From Sphingopyxis sp. UBA6723 (lineage in GTDB: Bacteria; Pseudomonadota; Alphaproteobacteria; Sphingomonadales; Sphingomonadaceae): a stretch of 64,000 bases of DNA. The notes beneath the pieces are model-generated. The model searched no databases. It was not told the DNA's origin and worked only from the letters and a program-made list of their open reading frames with translations. Positions within the stretch are counted from its first letter, which is position 1; the number at the start of each line of letters is the position of its first letter. Below are positions 41,746-50,688 of this stretch, one piece after another. Location: the NCBI RefSeq assembly GCF_002454115.1, contig NZ_DKIH01000009.1, forward strand, positions 142,909-206,908, in the 5' to 3' direction. The translations under genes were made by a program, and so were the position numbers.

Positions 41746-42348
41746 TCAATACCCCATCAAGCTCAGCACTTCCTTGCGGCTACGCTGGTCATCCAGAAAA
41801 CAGCCGAGCAGGCGGCTCGTCACCATCCCCACCCCCGGGGTGCGCACGCCGCGCCCGGTCATGCAGCCATGCTGCGCGTCGATGACCACGGCAACGCCAT
41901 GCGGGTGCAGATTGTCCCAGATGCAGCGCGCGACTTCGGCGGTCAGCCGTTCCTGCACCTGCAATCGCCGCGCATAGCCGTTGAGCACACGCGCCAGCTT
42001 GGAAATGCCAACGACGCGGTCGCGCGGCATATAGGCGATCGACGCCTTGCCGGTGATCGGCGCCATATGATGTTCGCAATGTGACTGGAACGGAATGTCT
42101 TTCAGCAGCACCAGCTCGTCATAGCCGCCAACCTCTTCAAAGGTACGCGCCAGATGGATCGCCGGATCGTCGGCATAACCGCTGCAATACTCCTTCCATG
42201 CGCGCGCGACGCGCTTGGGTGTATCGAGCAACCCTTCGCGCGCCGGATCGTCGCCGGCCCACTCGATCAGCGTCCGCACCGCGTCCGCGACATGGTCGGG
42301 AACGACCACCTTGCCATCGGCGCCCAATTCAAATCTGCTGTCGCTCAT
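41746..42348 (-). CDS. folE: GTP cyclohydrolase I
   Basis: A 200-residue enzyme making 7,8-dihydroneopterin triphosphate from GTP, the first step of folate synthesis. Zinc ligands are C91 and H94 in FQSHCEHHMAPITGKA and C162 in AQHGCMTGRGV. The EGLLDTPKRVARAW and YMPRDRVVGISKLARVL tracts are characteristic. The ATG at 42348 gives the normal N-terminus; an in-frame upstream start at 42381 is unlikely. Convergent with rplI across a palindromic repeat, divergent from a TonB-receptor leader. Confidence 0.97.
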   Translation of the reverse strand: MSDSRFELGADGKVVVPDHVADAVRTLIEWAGDDPAREGLLDTPKRVARAWKEYCSGYADDPAIHLARTFEEVGGYDELVLLKDIPFQSHCEHHMAPITGKASIAYMPRDRVVGISKLARVLNGYARRLQVQERLTAEVARCIWDNLHPHGVAVVIDAQHGCMTGRGVRTPGVGMVTSRLLGCFLDDQRSRKEVLSLMGY

Positions 42349-42785
42349 CGCCCCACTTTCACTGTTGCATTCTTGCCGCACATTTCGGTGCGAATGCCTC
42401 GATTAACAAGGGCAGGGCAACAACAATAATGACTGGTACGCAAGTTTACGTTGCGGAAACTTGGCATTTTGCATTTTTGCAACTGCCCTATTTCATGTCA
42501 CTTTCCGGATCGAACAAGTGGCTTGACGCTCGCGTCAACTAAGCGCACCTTTAGGTTGCATTACAGAACCCGCCTAAGCGGGTCGTGATCCGGAGAGGCC
42601 GGCGTTTTTCCCCGACGCCGGTGGGAGAGGACGATGACCAGCACAGCTGGCAAAAGGGATACCTATAGGCTTTCGGCCGTGCTGGTCGGACAGCCTTTGC
42701 CATGTCTGGTCTTATCCCCTCCCCTTACCACAACTTAAGTTTGGGCGGCCCCGCAGCACGCGGGATCGAAAAAGGGAGGTTATAA
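42349..42785. other. 437-base intergenic region with structured leader
   Basis: The gap lies between divergent folE and a TonB-dependent receptor. On the plus strand, three hairpins follow in order. The first is ACCCGC/GCGGGT at 42568-42583. The second is a CCGGCG/CGCCGG stem within 42599-42622. The third is GACCAGCAC (42636-42644) paired with GTGCTGGTC (42679-42687). The last overlaps a possible 34-codon ORF. The receptor has a strong AAGGGAGG ribosome-binding site. A TTGACG near 42522 could be a -35 box, but no good -10 is seen. Confidence 0.55.
42634..42738 (+). CDS. possible 34-residue leader peptide
   Basis: An ATG with GGGAGAGG five bases upstream opens a short frame, MTSTAGKRDTYRLSAVLVGQ continuing to PLTTT and a TAA at 42736-42738. 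It ends 47 bases before the TonB receptor start. The peptide resembles no family I know. The good ribosome-binding site is the only positive evidence. It overlaps the 9-bp hairpin at 42636-42687, so the sequence may be constrained as RNA rather than protein. Confidence 0.3.
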   Translation: MTSTAGKRDTYRLSAVLVGQPLPCLVLSPPLTTT

Positions 42786-45700
42786 ATGAAGTTCAAGGCA
42801 CTGATCGGGACGTCGATTCTTGCGATGGCGGTGGCGACACCGGCATGGGCGCAGGATCCGGCAGAAGAAGTGGAACGCGACGCTTTCGGCGGCGAAATCG
42901 TCGTCACGGCGCAGCGCCAGTCGGAACGTCTGCAGGACGTACCGATCGCTGTCAGCGCCTTTTCGACCGAAGCGCTCGAAGCGCAGCAGATCAAGACCCC
43001 GTCGGATCTGCAGCTGACGCTGCCCAACGTGACCTTTACAAAAACCAACTTTACCGGCGCCAGCTTTACCATCCGCGGCATCGGCGATCTGTGCGTCGGC
43101 ACCACGTGCGACAGCGCGACCGCAATCCACCTGAACGGCGACCCGCTGTTTTCGACCCGTCTATTCGAAACCGAATTCTACGATCTGGAACGTATCGAAG
43201 TGCTGCGCGGACCGCAGGGCACGCTGTTCGGTCGCAACGCGACCTCTGGTGTGGTCAACGTCATCACTGCCAAGCCCAAGCTTGGTACCTTCGAAGCCGC
43301 CGCCGAAGCCGAATATGGAAATTATGATTCCATGAAGGGCAAGGCGATGGTCAACATCCCGCTCGGCGACACCATGGCATTCCGCGTTGCGGGCATCTAC
43401 CTGAACCGCGACGGCTATACCAAGAACACGTTCCTCGACACCCGCATCGACGACCGCGATCTCTATTCGGTCCGCGGTTCGCTGCGCTGGGAGCCCAGCG
43501 ACGACACGACGATCGACATTCTCGCGTCATACTTTCGCGAAAAGGATCAGCGCACGCGCATCCAGAAACAACAGTGTCAGCGCGATCCGACCGGTATCCT
43601 GGGCTGCTTGAACACGCGCCTCGACAATTCACCGTTCAACGGCAACGCGACCTTTACTGCAGCGCTGACCTCGCGCGAATTTCTGGCGATCCGCGGGATT
43701 CCGACCGCATTTGCGCTCGGCAGCCTTTATGGCCCCGACGTCTATGCCAACACGACGGTACCCGAAGATCCGCGGACGGTGAACACCGCCTATACGCCCA
43801 GCTATTTCACCAGCGAACTGACGATTCAGGGCCAGATCGAACATAATTTCGGCCCCGTTTCGCTGCAGGTGTCGGGCCAGTATCAAAAGGTCAAGCTGGA
43901 CGCATCGCAGGATTATAACAGCAACGTCGGCAACCGCGCGCTCTATGCGGGCGGTCTGGCGACGTTGCAGGCAGCGGCAAACGGCGGGCTCGGTGCCGGC
44001 TTTACACCCTATTTCGCGCCGGTCGCCGCGGCGATCATTCCCAATGGTCCGACGGGGCAGCTCTGCACCTCGCTCGCGGAAGAAACGGGCTATGGCTCCT
44101 ACGGCGGCAACAAGATCTGTAGCGACCAGTCGCTGCAGTTCGACCGGTCGAACCAGTATAACAGCAGCTGGTCGGTCGAAGGCATTTTGTCGAGCGACCT
44201 CGACGGCCCGTTCAACTTCCTGGTGGGCGGCATCTATGCCGATTATCACCTGACCGAGAACAGCTATTATGTGAACGCCTTCCCGATCGATTATCTGACC
44301 GGGGTGTTGGGGGCGTTCACTGCGGCGACCAATCCGCCGGCCGCCGGTGGCCCACTGCCTCCGTCGTTCCTCGCGACGCCATTCTTCCGCAACAACACCG
44401 ACGACCTCAAGATCACCTCTTACGGTCTGTTCGGCGAAGCCTATTTCGAGTTCAACGACCGGCTGAAACTGACCGCCGGTCTGCGATACAACAACGACAA
44501 AAAGGCGGTGACGGCGCGCTCGACGCTGGCCAGCTTCCTGGCGCCGCACGGCGGCACGACCGGCACCGTGTTCGATTCGCCGTTCGTCGGATCGTTCGAC
44601 GCCGACCCCGGCACGCCGGGCAATCAGATCATCCAGGCGCGATCGGTCAAATTCAACAAGCTGACCGGACGCGCGGTGCTCGATTTCAAGATCACCGACG
44701 ACAATCTGATCTATGCATCCTACTCGCGCGGCTACAAATCGGGCGGCATCAACCCGCCGCTGCAGCCGATCTTTGCGGTGCCCGAAAGCTTCCTGCCCGA
44801 ACAGATCGACGCGTTCGAAATCGGCTCGAAGAACAGCTTCGGTAACGGCGCGCTCCAACTGAACCTGACGGCCTTTTACTACAAATATAAGGATCTGCAG
44901 CTGAGCAAGATTGTCGCCCGCACCGCGGTCAACGACAATGTCAGCGCCAACATCTATGGCTTCGAAGCCGAAGCCATCGTGCGGCCGGATCCCGATGTCG
45001 TCGTCAACCTGGGCTTCAGCTACCTGCACAGCAAGGTCAGCGAAGACAAGTTCACCAGCAACCCGCGTGACTTTGGCGGTGGCCGCGCCGATGCGGTGAT
45101 CATCAAGGACATCACCAATGCCGCCAACTGCGCCGTTGCATCACGCTCGGGCAACGCAGCTGGCGTCAACAGCTTCGTGAATGGTGTTCAGACGCTCATC
45201 AACCTGGGGATCGTTCCAGGGGTTCAAGGCGGCGCTGGACTACAGCCAACGACGACCTTTCCAGCCGATGGCGGCATCGCTTCGACAGGTGCGTTCAGCA
45301 TCTGCTCGGTCTTGGAAGCGGCTGCCGCAGGCGCATTTGCCAATCTACCCGCTCCTGTCGCGGGACTGTCCGTCAACCCTGTCACGCTCGGCGGGGTCGA
45401 TTACTTTTCCGCCGGCGTGCCCGTCAATATCAAGGGCAACGAATTGCCGCAGGCACCGAACTACAAGTTCAGCGCGGGCGTCCAATATACCGCCCGGCTG
45501 AGCAACGGCGACATGACGCTCGTCCCGCGCGTTGACCTTGCCTACACCGGCGAAAGCTATGGCAGCATCTTCAACGGCAACGTCAACCGGATCAAAGGCT
45601 ATGCTCAGGTCAATGCCCAGCTGCAGTTGAACGGCGCCGACGACAAATGGTATGTCAAAGGCTTCATCCAGAACATCTTTGACGCCAACAGCGTCACTGG

Positions 45701-45794
45701 CCTGTACATCACCGACCAGTCGTCGGGGAACTACACCAACATCTTCACCCTCGAACCACGCCGCTACGGCATCGCGGCGGGTGTGAAGTTCTAA
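42786..45794 (+). CDS. TonB-dependent receptor (large, sphingomonad type)
   Basis: A 1002-residue outer-membrane receptor. A signal peptide (KFKALIGTSILAMAVATPAWAQ) is followed by the TonB box and plug EIVVTAQRQSERLQDVPIAVSAFSTEAL, then FTIRGIG and LERIEVLRGPQGTLFGRNATSGVVNVITAKP. The barrel includes ASYSRGYKSGGINPP and ends in a terminal aromatic (YGIAAGVKF). This subfamily is expanded in sphingomonads and often takes up carbohydrates or aromatic compounds; the ligand here is unknown. Its plug has an unusual Cys pair (DLCVGTTCDSAT). Probably regulated through its long leader. Confidence 0.93.
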   Translation: MKFKALIGTSILAMAVATPAWAQDPAEEVERDAFGGEIVVTAQRQSERLQDVPIAVSAFSTEALEAQQIKTPSDLQLTLPNVTFTKTNFTGASFTIRGIGDLCVGTTCDSATAIHLNGDPLFSTRLFETEFYDLERIEVLRGPQGTLFGRNATSGVVNVITAKPKLGTFEAAAEAEYGNYDSMKGKAMVNIPLGDTMAFRVAGIYLNRDGYTKNTFLDTRIDDRDLYSVRGSLRWEPSDDTTIDILASYFREKDQRTRIQKQQCQRDPTGILGCLNTRLDNSPFNGNATFTAALTSREFLAIRGIPTAFALGSLYGPDVYANTTVPEDPRTVNTAYTPSYFTSELTIQGQIEHNFGPVSLQVSGQYQKVKLDASQDYNSNVGNRALYAGGLATLQAAANGGLGAGFTPYFAPVAAAIIPNGPTGQLCTSLAEETGYGSYGGNKICSDQSLQFDRSNQYNSSWSVEGILSSDLDGPFNFLVGGIYADYHLTENSYYVNAFPIDYLTGVLGAFTAATNPPAAGGPLPPSFLATPFFRNNTDDLKITSYGLFGEAYFEFNDRLKLTAGLRYNNDKKAVTARSTLASFLAPHGGTTGTVFDSPFVGSFDADPGTPGNQIIQARSVKFNKLTGRAVLDFKITDDNLIYASYSRGYKSGGINPPLQPIFAVPESFLPEQIDAFEIGSKNSFGNGALQLNLTAFYYKYKDLQLSKIVARTAVNDNVSANIYGFEAEAIVRPDPDVVVNLGFSYLHSKVSEDKFTSNPRDFGGGRADAVIIKDITNAANCAVASRSGNAAGVNSFVNGVQTLINLGIVPGVQGGAGLQPTTTFPADGGIASTGAFSICSVLEAAAAGAFANLPAPVAGLSVNPVTLGGVDYFSAGVPVNIKGNELPQAPNYKFSAGVQYTARLSNGDMTLVPRVDLAYTGESYGSIFNGNVNRIKGYAQVNAQLQLNGADDKWYVKGFIQNIFDANSVTGLYITDQSSGNYTNIFTLEPRRYGIAAGVKF

Positions 45795-45814
45795 CCGACC
45801 CGGCGGCAACGCCA

Positions 45815-45858
45815 ACAAAAAGCCCCGGCCTCTCCATCGAGAGGCCGGGGTTTCTTTT
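45815..45858. terminator. bidirectional factor-independent terminator
   Basis: AAAAAG, CCCCGGCCTCT (45823-45833), loop CCATCG, AGAGGCCGGGG (45840-45850), TTTCTTTT. The A-tract on the left and T-tract on the right allow termination in both directions. It lies between the convergent stops of the two TonB receptors at 45794 and 45908. Confidence 0.92.
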
Positions 45859-45907
45859 ATCCGCCGATCGGGAGGGCCGGGGCATCGCCGCCCCGACCCT
45901 TACCCGA

Positions 45908-48526
45908 TCAGAATTTGAACCGAACGGTGCCGCCATAGGTGCGCGGCTGGCTGGGATAGCCCGACACGCTGCCCGCCTGCGCCACCGCCGGGAAGATCGT
46001 CGTCAGATACTGCGCGTTGGTCAGGTTGCGACCCCACACGCCGACGTCGAGCCCGTTGGTCAGGCGGATCGTGAACGATGCGTTGAGCGAGTTCACCTCG
46101 CGCTGCAGACCCTCGACGACGCCCGCCGGGAAACCGCTCAGGCCTTCTACGATCTGGACCGGGCTTTCATAGGCATAATCGACGTGCGCGATCGCCTTGG
46201 TGCCACCGGCAAATTCATGCGTGTAGGTGGCGCCCATCGACATCGAAAGCGCGGGAATACCCGCGGGCGTGGTACCCGAGATGTCGCCGAAGGCCGAGTT
46301 GATAAAGCTGTCATATTTGGCGTCGAGATAGGTCGCTGCCAGCGTCAGATTGAGTCCCTCGACCGGCCGCACCGAACCATCGAACTCGATACCAAAGGTC
46401 GACTGCTTGCCGGCGTTGGCCAGCGCAAAGCCGGTGCCGGTAAAGACGTTCGACTGGAAGCCCTTGATCGACTGTTTGAACACCGCGATGTTGACCGCCG
46501 CGACGTCCCACTGGCCCTTCAGGCCGAACTCGTAAACCGTCGATTCTTCGGGAGCCGCAAATCGCGATCCCGTTGCAAGGTTCGGCGTGCGAAGTCCAGC
46601 GGCGGTGATCGCCGCAAGATCCGACGCCAACGGACGACTGTCGCGCGACAGGTTGACCGAGCTTGCCTTAAAGCCAGTCGCATAGGTCGCATAGACATTG
46701 ACCGTGTCGGTCACTTCATAAGCCGCGCGGACGCTGTACGAGAAATCGCTGTCGCGGGTCTTGCCATCCTCAACCGAATTGGGGACGTTCAGGAACGGCG
46801 GCAGGAATTGGAACGCTCGCAGCCCACCGAGCGGGTTCGCCGCCGGGTTGTTCTGGTTGGCGGCCGCAAAAGCCACGAACTGCTGGAAAATCGGCGCCGT
46901 GGCGGGATTGGTAGCGAATGCTGCGACTGCTGCCGGATTGTTCGGATTGACTCCCGCCTGCTGCAATGCGCCGCCCAGGATCAGCTGGTTGCGGAACGGT
47001 GCAAATTGCGGCGCATCCAGGTTGATGCCCGAGAAGGTGTCGGTGCTGATCACATTGGTCGAAAAATTCTTGCGATCCTTGGTGTAGTTGCCGCCCAGCG
47101 ACAGCGTCAGCCGGTCGGTCACCTCGAAATCGACGGTGCCAAAGATCGAAAAGGCTTCGTCCTTCAGGCGGTACGCCTCGTCAAGACCATCACCGGCACG
47201 GAAGAAGGTACCGACATAACGCGCGGGAGCGCCTTCCAGCGCGCCAAAGGTTCCCTCAAGCAACGGTACGCTCAGCGCGCCACCGCTGGCCGCCTGGATC
47301 AGCGCATTGCCATAATCGCGGAAATCAGTGCCGAAGCGGATATCGTTCTTCTGCTTGATCTTCTCGTTGAAATAATAACCACCGAGCAGGAAGTTGAGCG
47401 GGCCGTCAAAGTCGGACGTGATGCGCAGTTCCTGGGTGAAGGTATCGATCCCCAGATCCTGGCTGTTCTCCCCGATCAGGTCGGCACTGGTGAAGTCCGA
47501 ATCCTGGTTGGTGAGCGCCTTGACCTTGCGGTACGCGGTGATCGAGGTCAGAGCGAGGTTGCCCAGATCATAGTCGATCTGCCCCGAACCGCCGTAATTT
47601 TCGATCTCGTTCGTCGACAGGAAATTGTTGTAGACGTCGAACGAGAATGGGTTGTTGGCATCGACGCTGGGGCCGCCGACCAGGGCGTTGGTGATCCCGA
47701 TCGTCGGGCCGGCGATGACGTTACCCGCGATGCAGCAATTTTCGTCGATCTTGTCATAATCGCCGATCAGGCGGATCGACAGCGCGTCGGTCGGTTCGAA
47801 AAGCAACTGGCCACGCACCCCCCAACGGTTGCGATCGTTTACGTCGGTGTCGAGATTCAGATCCTGCGCATAACCGTCGCGGCGGTTGTAGCTGCCGCCG
47901 ATCGAGAAAGCGACGGTCTCGCTGATCGGGCCGGTCACGTCGCCCTTGACTGTTATGGCGTTGAAATTGCCATAGGTGACTTCGGCCGAGCCGCCGAATT
48001 CATACTGCGGCTTTTGCGTCACGATACTGATCACGCCCGCCGATGCGTTCTTGCCGAACAGGGTCGACTGCGGACCGCGCAGCACTTCGATGCGCTCGAC
48101 ATTGGGAAGGTCGCCGATCTGGGCGGCCGAGCGCGAGCGATAGACACCGTCGATGAACACGCCGACCGACGGTTCGATCCCGGCGTTGTTGGCGCCGTTG
48201 CCGAAACCGCGGATGATGAAATTGGTGTTGGCGCTCGACTGAAGCTGCGACACGCGCAGGCTGGGGACGGCGGTCTGCAGGTCGATAAGATCGCGGATCT
48301 GCGATTCCTCCAGCTGCGCGGCCGAAGTTACCGAAACCGCGACCGGGGTGTCCTGCAACGTCTGCGACCGCTTCGACGCAGTGACGATGATGTCATTGCC
48401 ATAGTCGGTGTCGTCAACCGCGACCGCGCTGTCGTCAGCCGGGGCGGCGTCCTGGGCAAAAGCGATGACGGGGGTGGCGCTGGCGCACAGCATCGTGGCG
48501 CCCAGCAAAAGGTTGCGCAAAGTCAT
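45908..48526 (-). CDS. TonB-dependent receptor (second, convergent)
   Basis: An 872-residue outer-membrane receptor. After a signal peptide (LRNLLLGATMLCASATPVIAFAQ) and an acidic spacer, the TonB box and plug are DIIVTASKRSQTLQDTPVAVSV, FIIRGFGNGANNAG and VERIEVLRGPQSTLFGKNASAGVISIVTQKP. The barrel ends YGGTVRFKF. The ATG at 48526 has a GGAGAGAGAGA tract upstream; nine extra codons in the open frame are not used. Ligand unknown. It resembles its convergent neighbour in the plug but is a distinct paralogue. Confidence 0.93.
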   Translation of the reverse strand: MTLRNLLLGATMLCASATPVIAFAQDAAPADDSAVAVDDTDYGNDIIVTASKRSQTLQDTPVAVSVTSAAQLEESQIRDLIDLQTAVPSLRVSQLQSSANTNFIIRGFGNGANNAGIEPSVGVFIDGVYRSRSAAQIGDLPNVERIEVLRGPQSTLFGKNASAGVISIVTQKPQYEFGGSAEVTYGNFNAITVKGDVTGPISETVAFSIGGSYNRRDGYAQDLNLDTDVNDRNRWGVRGQLLFEPTDALSIRLIGDYDKIDENCCIAGNVIAGPTIGITNALVGGPSVDANNPFSFDVYNNFLSTNEIENYGGSGQIDYDLGNLALTSITAYRKVKALTNQDSDFTSADLIGENSQDLGIDTFTQELRITSDFDGPLNFLLGGYYFNEKIKQKNDIRFGTDFRDYGNALIQAASGGALSVPLLEGTFGALEGAPARYVGTFFRAGDGLDEAYRLKDEAFSIFGTVDFEVTDRLTLSLGGNYTKDRKNFSTNVISTDTFSGINLDAPQFAPFRNQLILGGALQQAGVNPNNPAAVAAFATNPATAPIFQQFVAFAAANQNNPAANPLGGLRAFQFLPPFLNVPNSVEDGKTRDSDFSYSVRAAYEVTDTVNVYATYATGFKASSVNLSRDSRPLASDLAAITAAGLRTPNLATGSRFAAPEESTVYEFGLKGQWDVAAVNIAVFKQSIKGFQSNVFTGTGFALANAGKQSTFGIEFDGSVRPVEGLNLTLAATYLDAKYDSFINSAFGDISGTTPAGIPALSMSMGATYTHEFAGGTKAIAHVDYAYESPVQIVEGLSGFPAGVVEGLQREVNSLNASFTIRLTNGLDVGVWGRNLTNAQYLTTIFPAVAQAGSVSGYPSQPRTYGGTVRFKF

Positions 48527-48735
48527 GATGTCTCTCTCTCCAAACCGGTGCAAGCGCGGCCTTTCGCCAAAGCGGGAGATGCCCCACCGGAACCGATCGC
48601 TGTAATAACCCCGCGCGCCGCGTCAACGCGGCGCCGCTGCACTACACCGATTTTCTCGCGATTTGTGACTGAAAAGCAACAGTTTGCACTGCAACATAAA
48701 TTGCGAACGCAACGACGAGAGATATCTCGAACGCC

Positions 48736-49299
48736 CTACCCCACCTCGCGCCACGCACCAGGTGCCAAGTCGCCCAGTTCCCACACACCGATGCGTATCC
48801 GCACAAGCCGCAGCGTCGGATAGCCAACCGCCGCTGTCATCCGTCGCACCTGACGGTTGCGGCCCTCGGTGATGATGATCTCCAGCCAGCTGTCGGGGAC
48901 ACTTTTGCGAAAGCGCACCGGCGGATCGCGCGGCCACAGGCGCGGCGGTTCGATCCGCCGCGCATCTGCCGGCCGGGTCGGACCATCGTTGAGCACGACC
49001 CCCGCCCGCAGCCGATCAAGGCTGGCCACATCGGGCTCGCCCTCGACCTGCACCAGATAGGTCTTGGACGTCTTGTGCCGCGGCGACGCAATGCGCGCTT
49101 GCAAGGCGCCATCATCGGTCAGGATCAGCAACCCTTCGCTGTCGCGGTCGAGCCGTCCTGCGGGATAGACCTGCGGGACATCGATATAGTCGGACAGCGT
49201 CGCGCGGGCCTCGGGCGCGCCGCGATCGGTAAACTGCGACAACACGCCATAGGGTTTGTTGAACAGGATGATGCGACCCACGACTTTCCTTCCCGCCAT
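48736..49299 (-). CDS. rluE: 23S rRNA pseudouridine synthase (RluE-like)
   Basis: A 187-residue RsuA/RluB/E/F-type pseudouridine synthase lacking the N-terminal S4 domain, as RluE does. The start IILFNKPYGVLSQFTD and the catalytic GRLDRDSEGLLILTDDG (Asp 51) are present, with KTYLVQVEG and ITEGRNRQVRRMTAAVGYPTLRLVRIRIG following. It isomerises a uridine in 23S rRNA; RluE of E. coli acts at U2457. The next upstream feature on the strand is tRNA-Phe. Confidence 0.9.
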   Translation of the reverse strand: MAGRKVVGRIILFNKPYGVLSQFTDRGAPEARATLSDYIDVPQVYPAGRLDRDSEGLLILTDDGALQARIASPRHKTSKTYLVQVEGEPDVASLDRLRAGVVLNDGPTRPADARRIEPPRLWPRDPPVRFRKSVPDSWLEIIITEGRNRQVRRMTAAVGYPTLRLVRIRIGVWELGDLAPGAWREVG

Positions 49300-49345
49300 A
49301 CCGGGCCAAAGGCTCGGCCACTCGTCGCTGGGCTTAGCAGAGAAA

Positions 49346-49421
49346 TGGTGCCCGGGGACGGGTTCGAACCGCCGACACTGCGATTTTCAATCGCATGCTC
49401 TACCAACTGAGCTACCCGGGC
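49346..49421 (-). tRNA. tRNA-Phe (GAA)
   Basis: A 76-base cloverleaf with encoded CCA. The acceptor stem pairs GCCCGGG with CCCGGGC, the D-arm is TAGCTCAGTTGGTAGAGC, the anticodon stem-loop is TGCGATTGAAAATCGCA with anticodon GAA, and the T-arm is GGCGGTTCGAACCCGTC. U8 is in place. It lies between rluE and yacG on the same strand. Confidence 0.97.
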
Positions 49422-49517
49422 AGGGCCGCTGCGACCCGACGGTCGCGCTGGCGAGCGGCGGCTATAGGCAGGGCTTTGGGTCCTGTCCAGTGGCTTTGTG
49501 ATGCCCCTTTTCCGGCC

Positions 49518-49700
49518 TCAACCTTCGTCGAAACGATCATCGTCGGCGGTGCCGTCGGGTGCCTGCGCGGCGGGGACGGCATAGCCTTCGCCGAACCAGT
49601 TGAGCAGGTCGCGGTCGCGGCAGCCGCGGCTGCAAAAGGGTTTGAATTCGGGTTCGCGCGGTTTACCGCAGAGCGGGCAGCGCGGCGGTTTACTGGGCAT
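49518..49700 (-). CDS. yacG: zinc-binding protein YacG (DNA gyrase inhibitor family)
   Basis: A 60-residue zinc protein with four cysteines in CPLCGKP and KPFCSRGCRDRDLLNWFGEGYAVP, which is the YacG signature. E. coli YacG binds GyrB and inhibits gyrase. The ATG at 49700 lies 11 bases inside the end of the RNase E/G-like gene, with AAAGGAA upstream. Last gene of the infA-maf-RNase-yacG unit. Confidence 0.95.
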   Translation of the reverse strand: MPSKPPRCPLCGKPREPEFKPFCSRGCRDRDLLNWFGEGYAVPAAQAPDGTADDDRFDEG

Positions 49701-50688
49701 GTCCGGTTCCTTTGCTGGCGGCGTCGGCGGTCAGCTGGACCGGACGCCCCGTGCGATTTTGCAGCAGCTGGGTCCACGCCGGATGCGCCGCAACATGGTC
49801 GATCACCGCGGGCCGCGCGGTCAAGGTCAGCACCCCCGTCCCCACCGCGCGCTCGGCCTGCCGCAGCAAAAGGGCCGCGTCGGTGACGACGGGATCGAGC
49901 ACGACTTGTTCGATCAGCGACGGGCGGTCGCGGCGGCGGATGATCTGCATCAGCCCGAAACCGTTGACCGCGGTGCGTTCATAGGGCTGGGGCAGCGCCG
50001 CGTCGATCGCCGCGTCGATCGCCTGACGTCCGGCCCGGTCGGGCAGCGAAGGAAAATCGATGCCGATCGACCCGCCGATGTCGCAGCAGCGGATAACCTC
50101 CGCCACTGCCCGCGCGCCTGCCTTGGCTAGCGTCAGCGCGTCGCCCTCGCCATCGATGTCGATCAGCACCATTGCGGGCGTGGCATCGACCCACAGCGCG
50201 CCGCCATCGAACGGCCAATGGCCGGTGCGAACATGATCGATCAGTTCGGACCAGCCGGCCTGTTCCAGCCGATCGGGATCGGTCGCGCGCAGCTCGGTAA
50301 CCGGTATGCCGCTCGCGGCGATGCGGGCGCGCAGGTCGGGGCCGTCGCCGATCACCGCGTCCGCCTCCGCCATTCGCGCCCGCGCCGGTTTGTCGCGGCT
50401 GCGCTCGCGCAATGCCATACGGGTAATCTCGACCGTCAATGCCGCACCGATCGAGGTCGCGGGCGGCAGCCCGGTCAGCGATGCCGACGGAGCGCTGGGC
50501 CAGTCGAGCGCGACCATTGGCGCTTTCCCGGCCTCGACCAGCCGCGCCGCGACAATCGCCCCGACGCGCGGCCCCGCGCCTTCACGTTCGATCCGCGCCT
50601 CAAGAATCTCGTCGCCATCGACCAGCGCCGCCCGCGCCTCGCCGATCCCGGCTTCGTAAAGCCATTCAGCCAAGGGGGATGCCCGCAC
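49690..50688 (-). CDS. compact RNase E/G-family protein
   Basis: A 332-residue protein of the RNase E/G family, shorter than RNase G (about 490). The N-terminus AEWLYEAGIGEARAALVDGDEILEARIE is followed by a reduced S1-like stretch. The catalytic core keeps both metal-binding Asp residues: one in MVLIDIDGEGDALTLAKAGARAVAEVIR and one in CCDIGGSIGIDFPSLPD. The zinc-link region and C-terminal domain of RNase G are missing. Start uncertain: GTG at 50688 (used) or TTG at 50673, both overlapping maf. Gene order infA-maf-RNase-yacG is common in alphaproteobacteria. Confidence 0.85.
   Translation of the reverse strand: MRASPLAEWLYEAGIGEARAALVDGDEILEARIEREGAGPRVGAIVAARLVEAGKAPMVALDWPSAPSASLTGLPPATSIGAALTVEITRMALRERSRDKPARARMAEADAVIGDGPDLRARIAASGIPVTELRATDPDRLEQAGWSELIDHVRTGHWPFDGGALWVDATPAMVLIDIDGEGDALTLAKAGARAVAEVIRCCDIGGSIGIDFPSLPDRAGRQAIDAAIDAALPQPYERTAVNGFGLMQIIRRRDRPSLIEQVVLDPVVTDAALLLRQAERAVGTGVLTLTARPAVIDHVAAHPAWTQLLQNRTGRPVQLTADAASKGTGHAQ

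Noticed and set aside
42349..42785. Cobalamin or TPP riboswitch before the TonB receptor
   Set aside because: Neither the B12-box nor the THI-box consensus is present; only generic hairpins are visible.
46184..48823. 879-codon plus-strand frame opposite the second TonB receptor
   Set aside because: Shadow of the receptor, whose plug and barrel motifs are clear on the minus strand.
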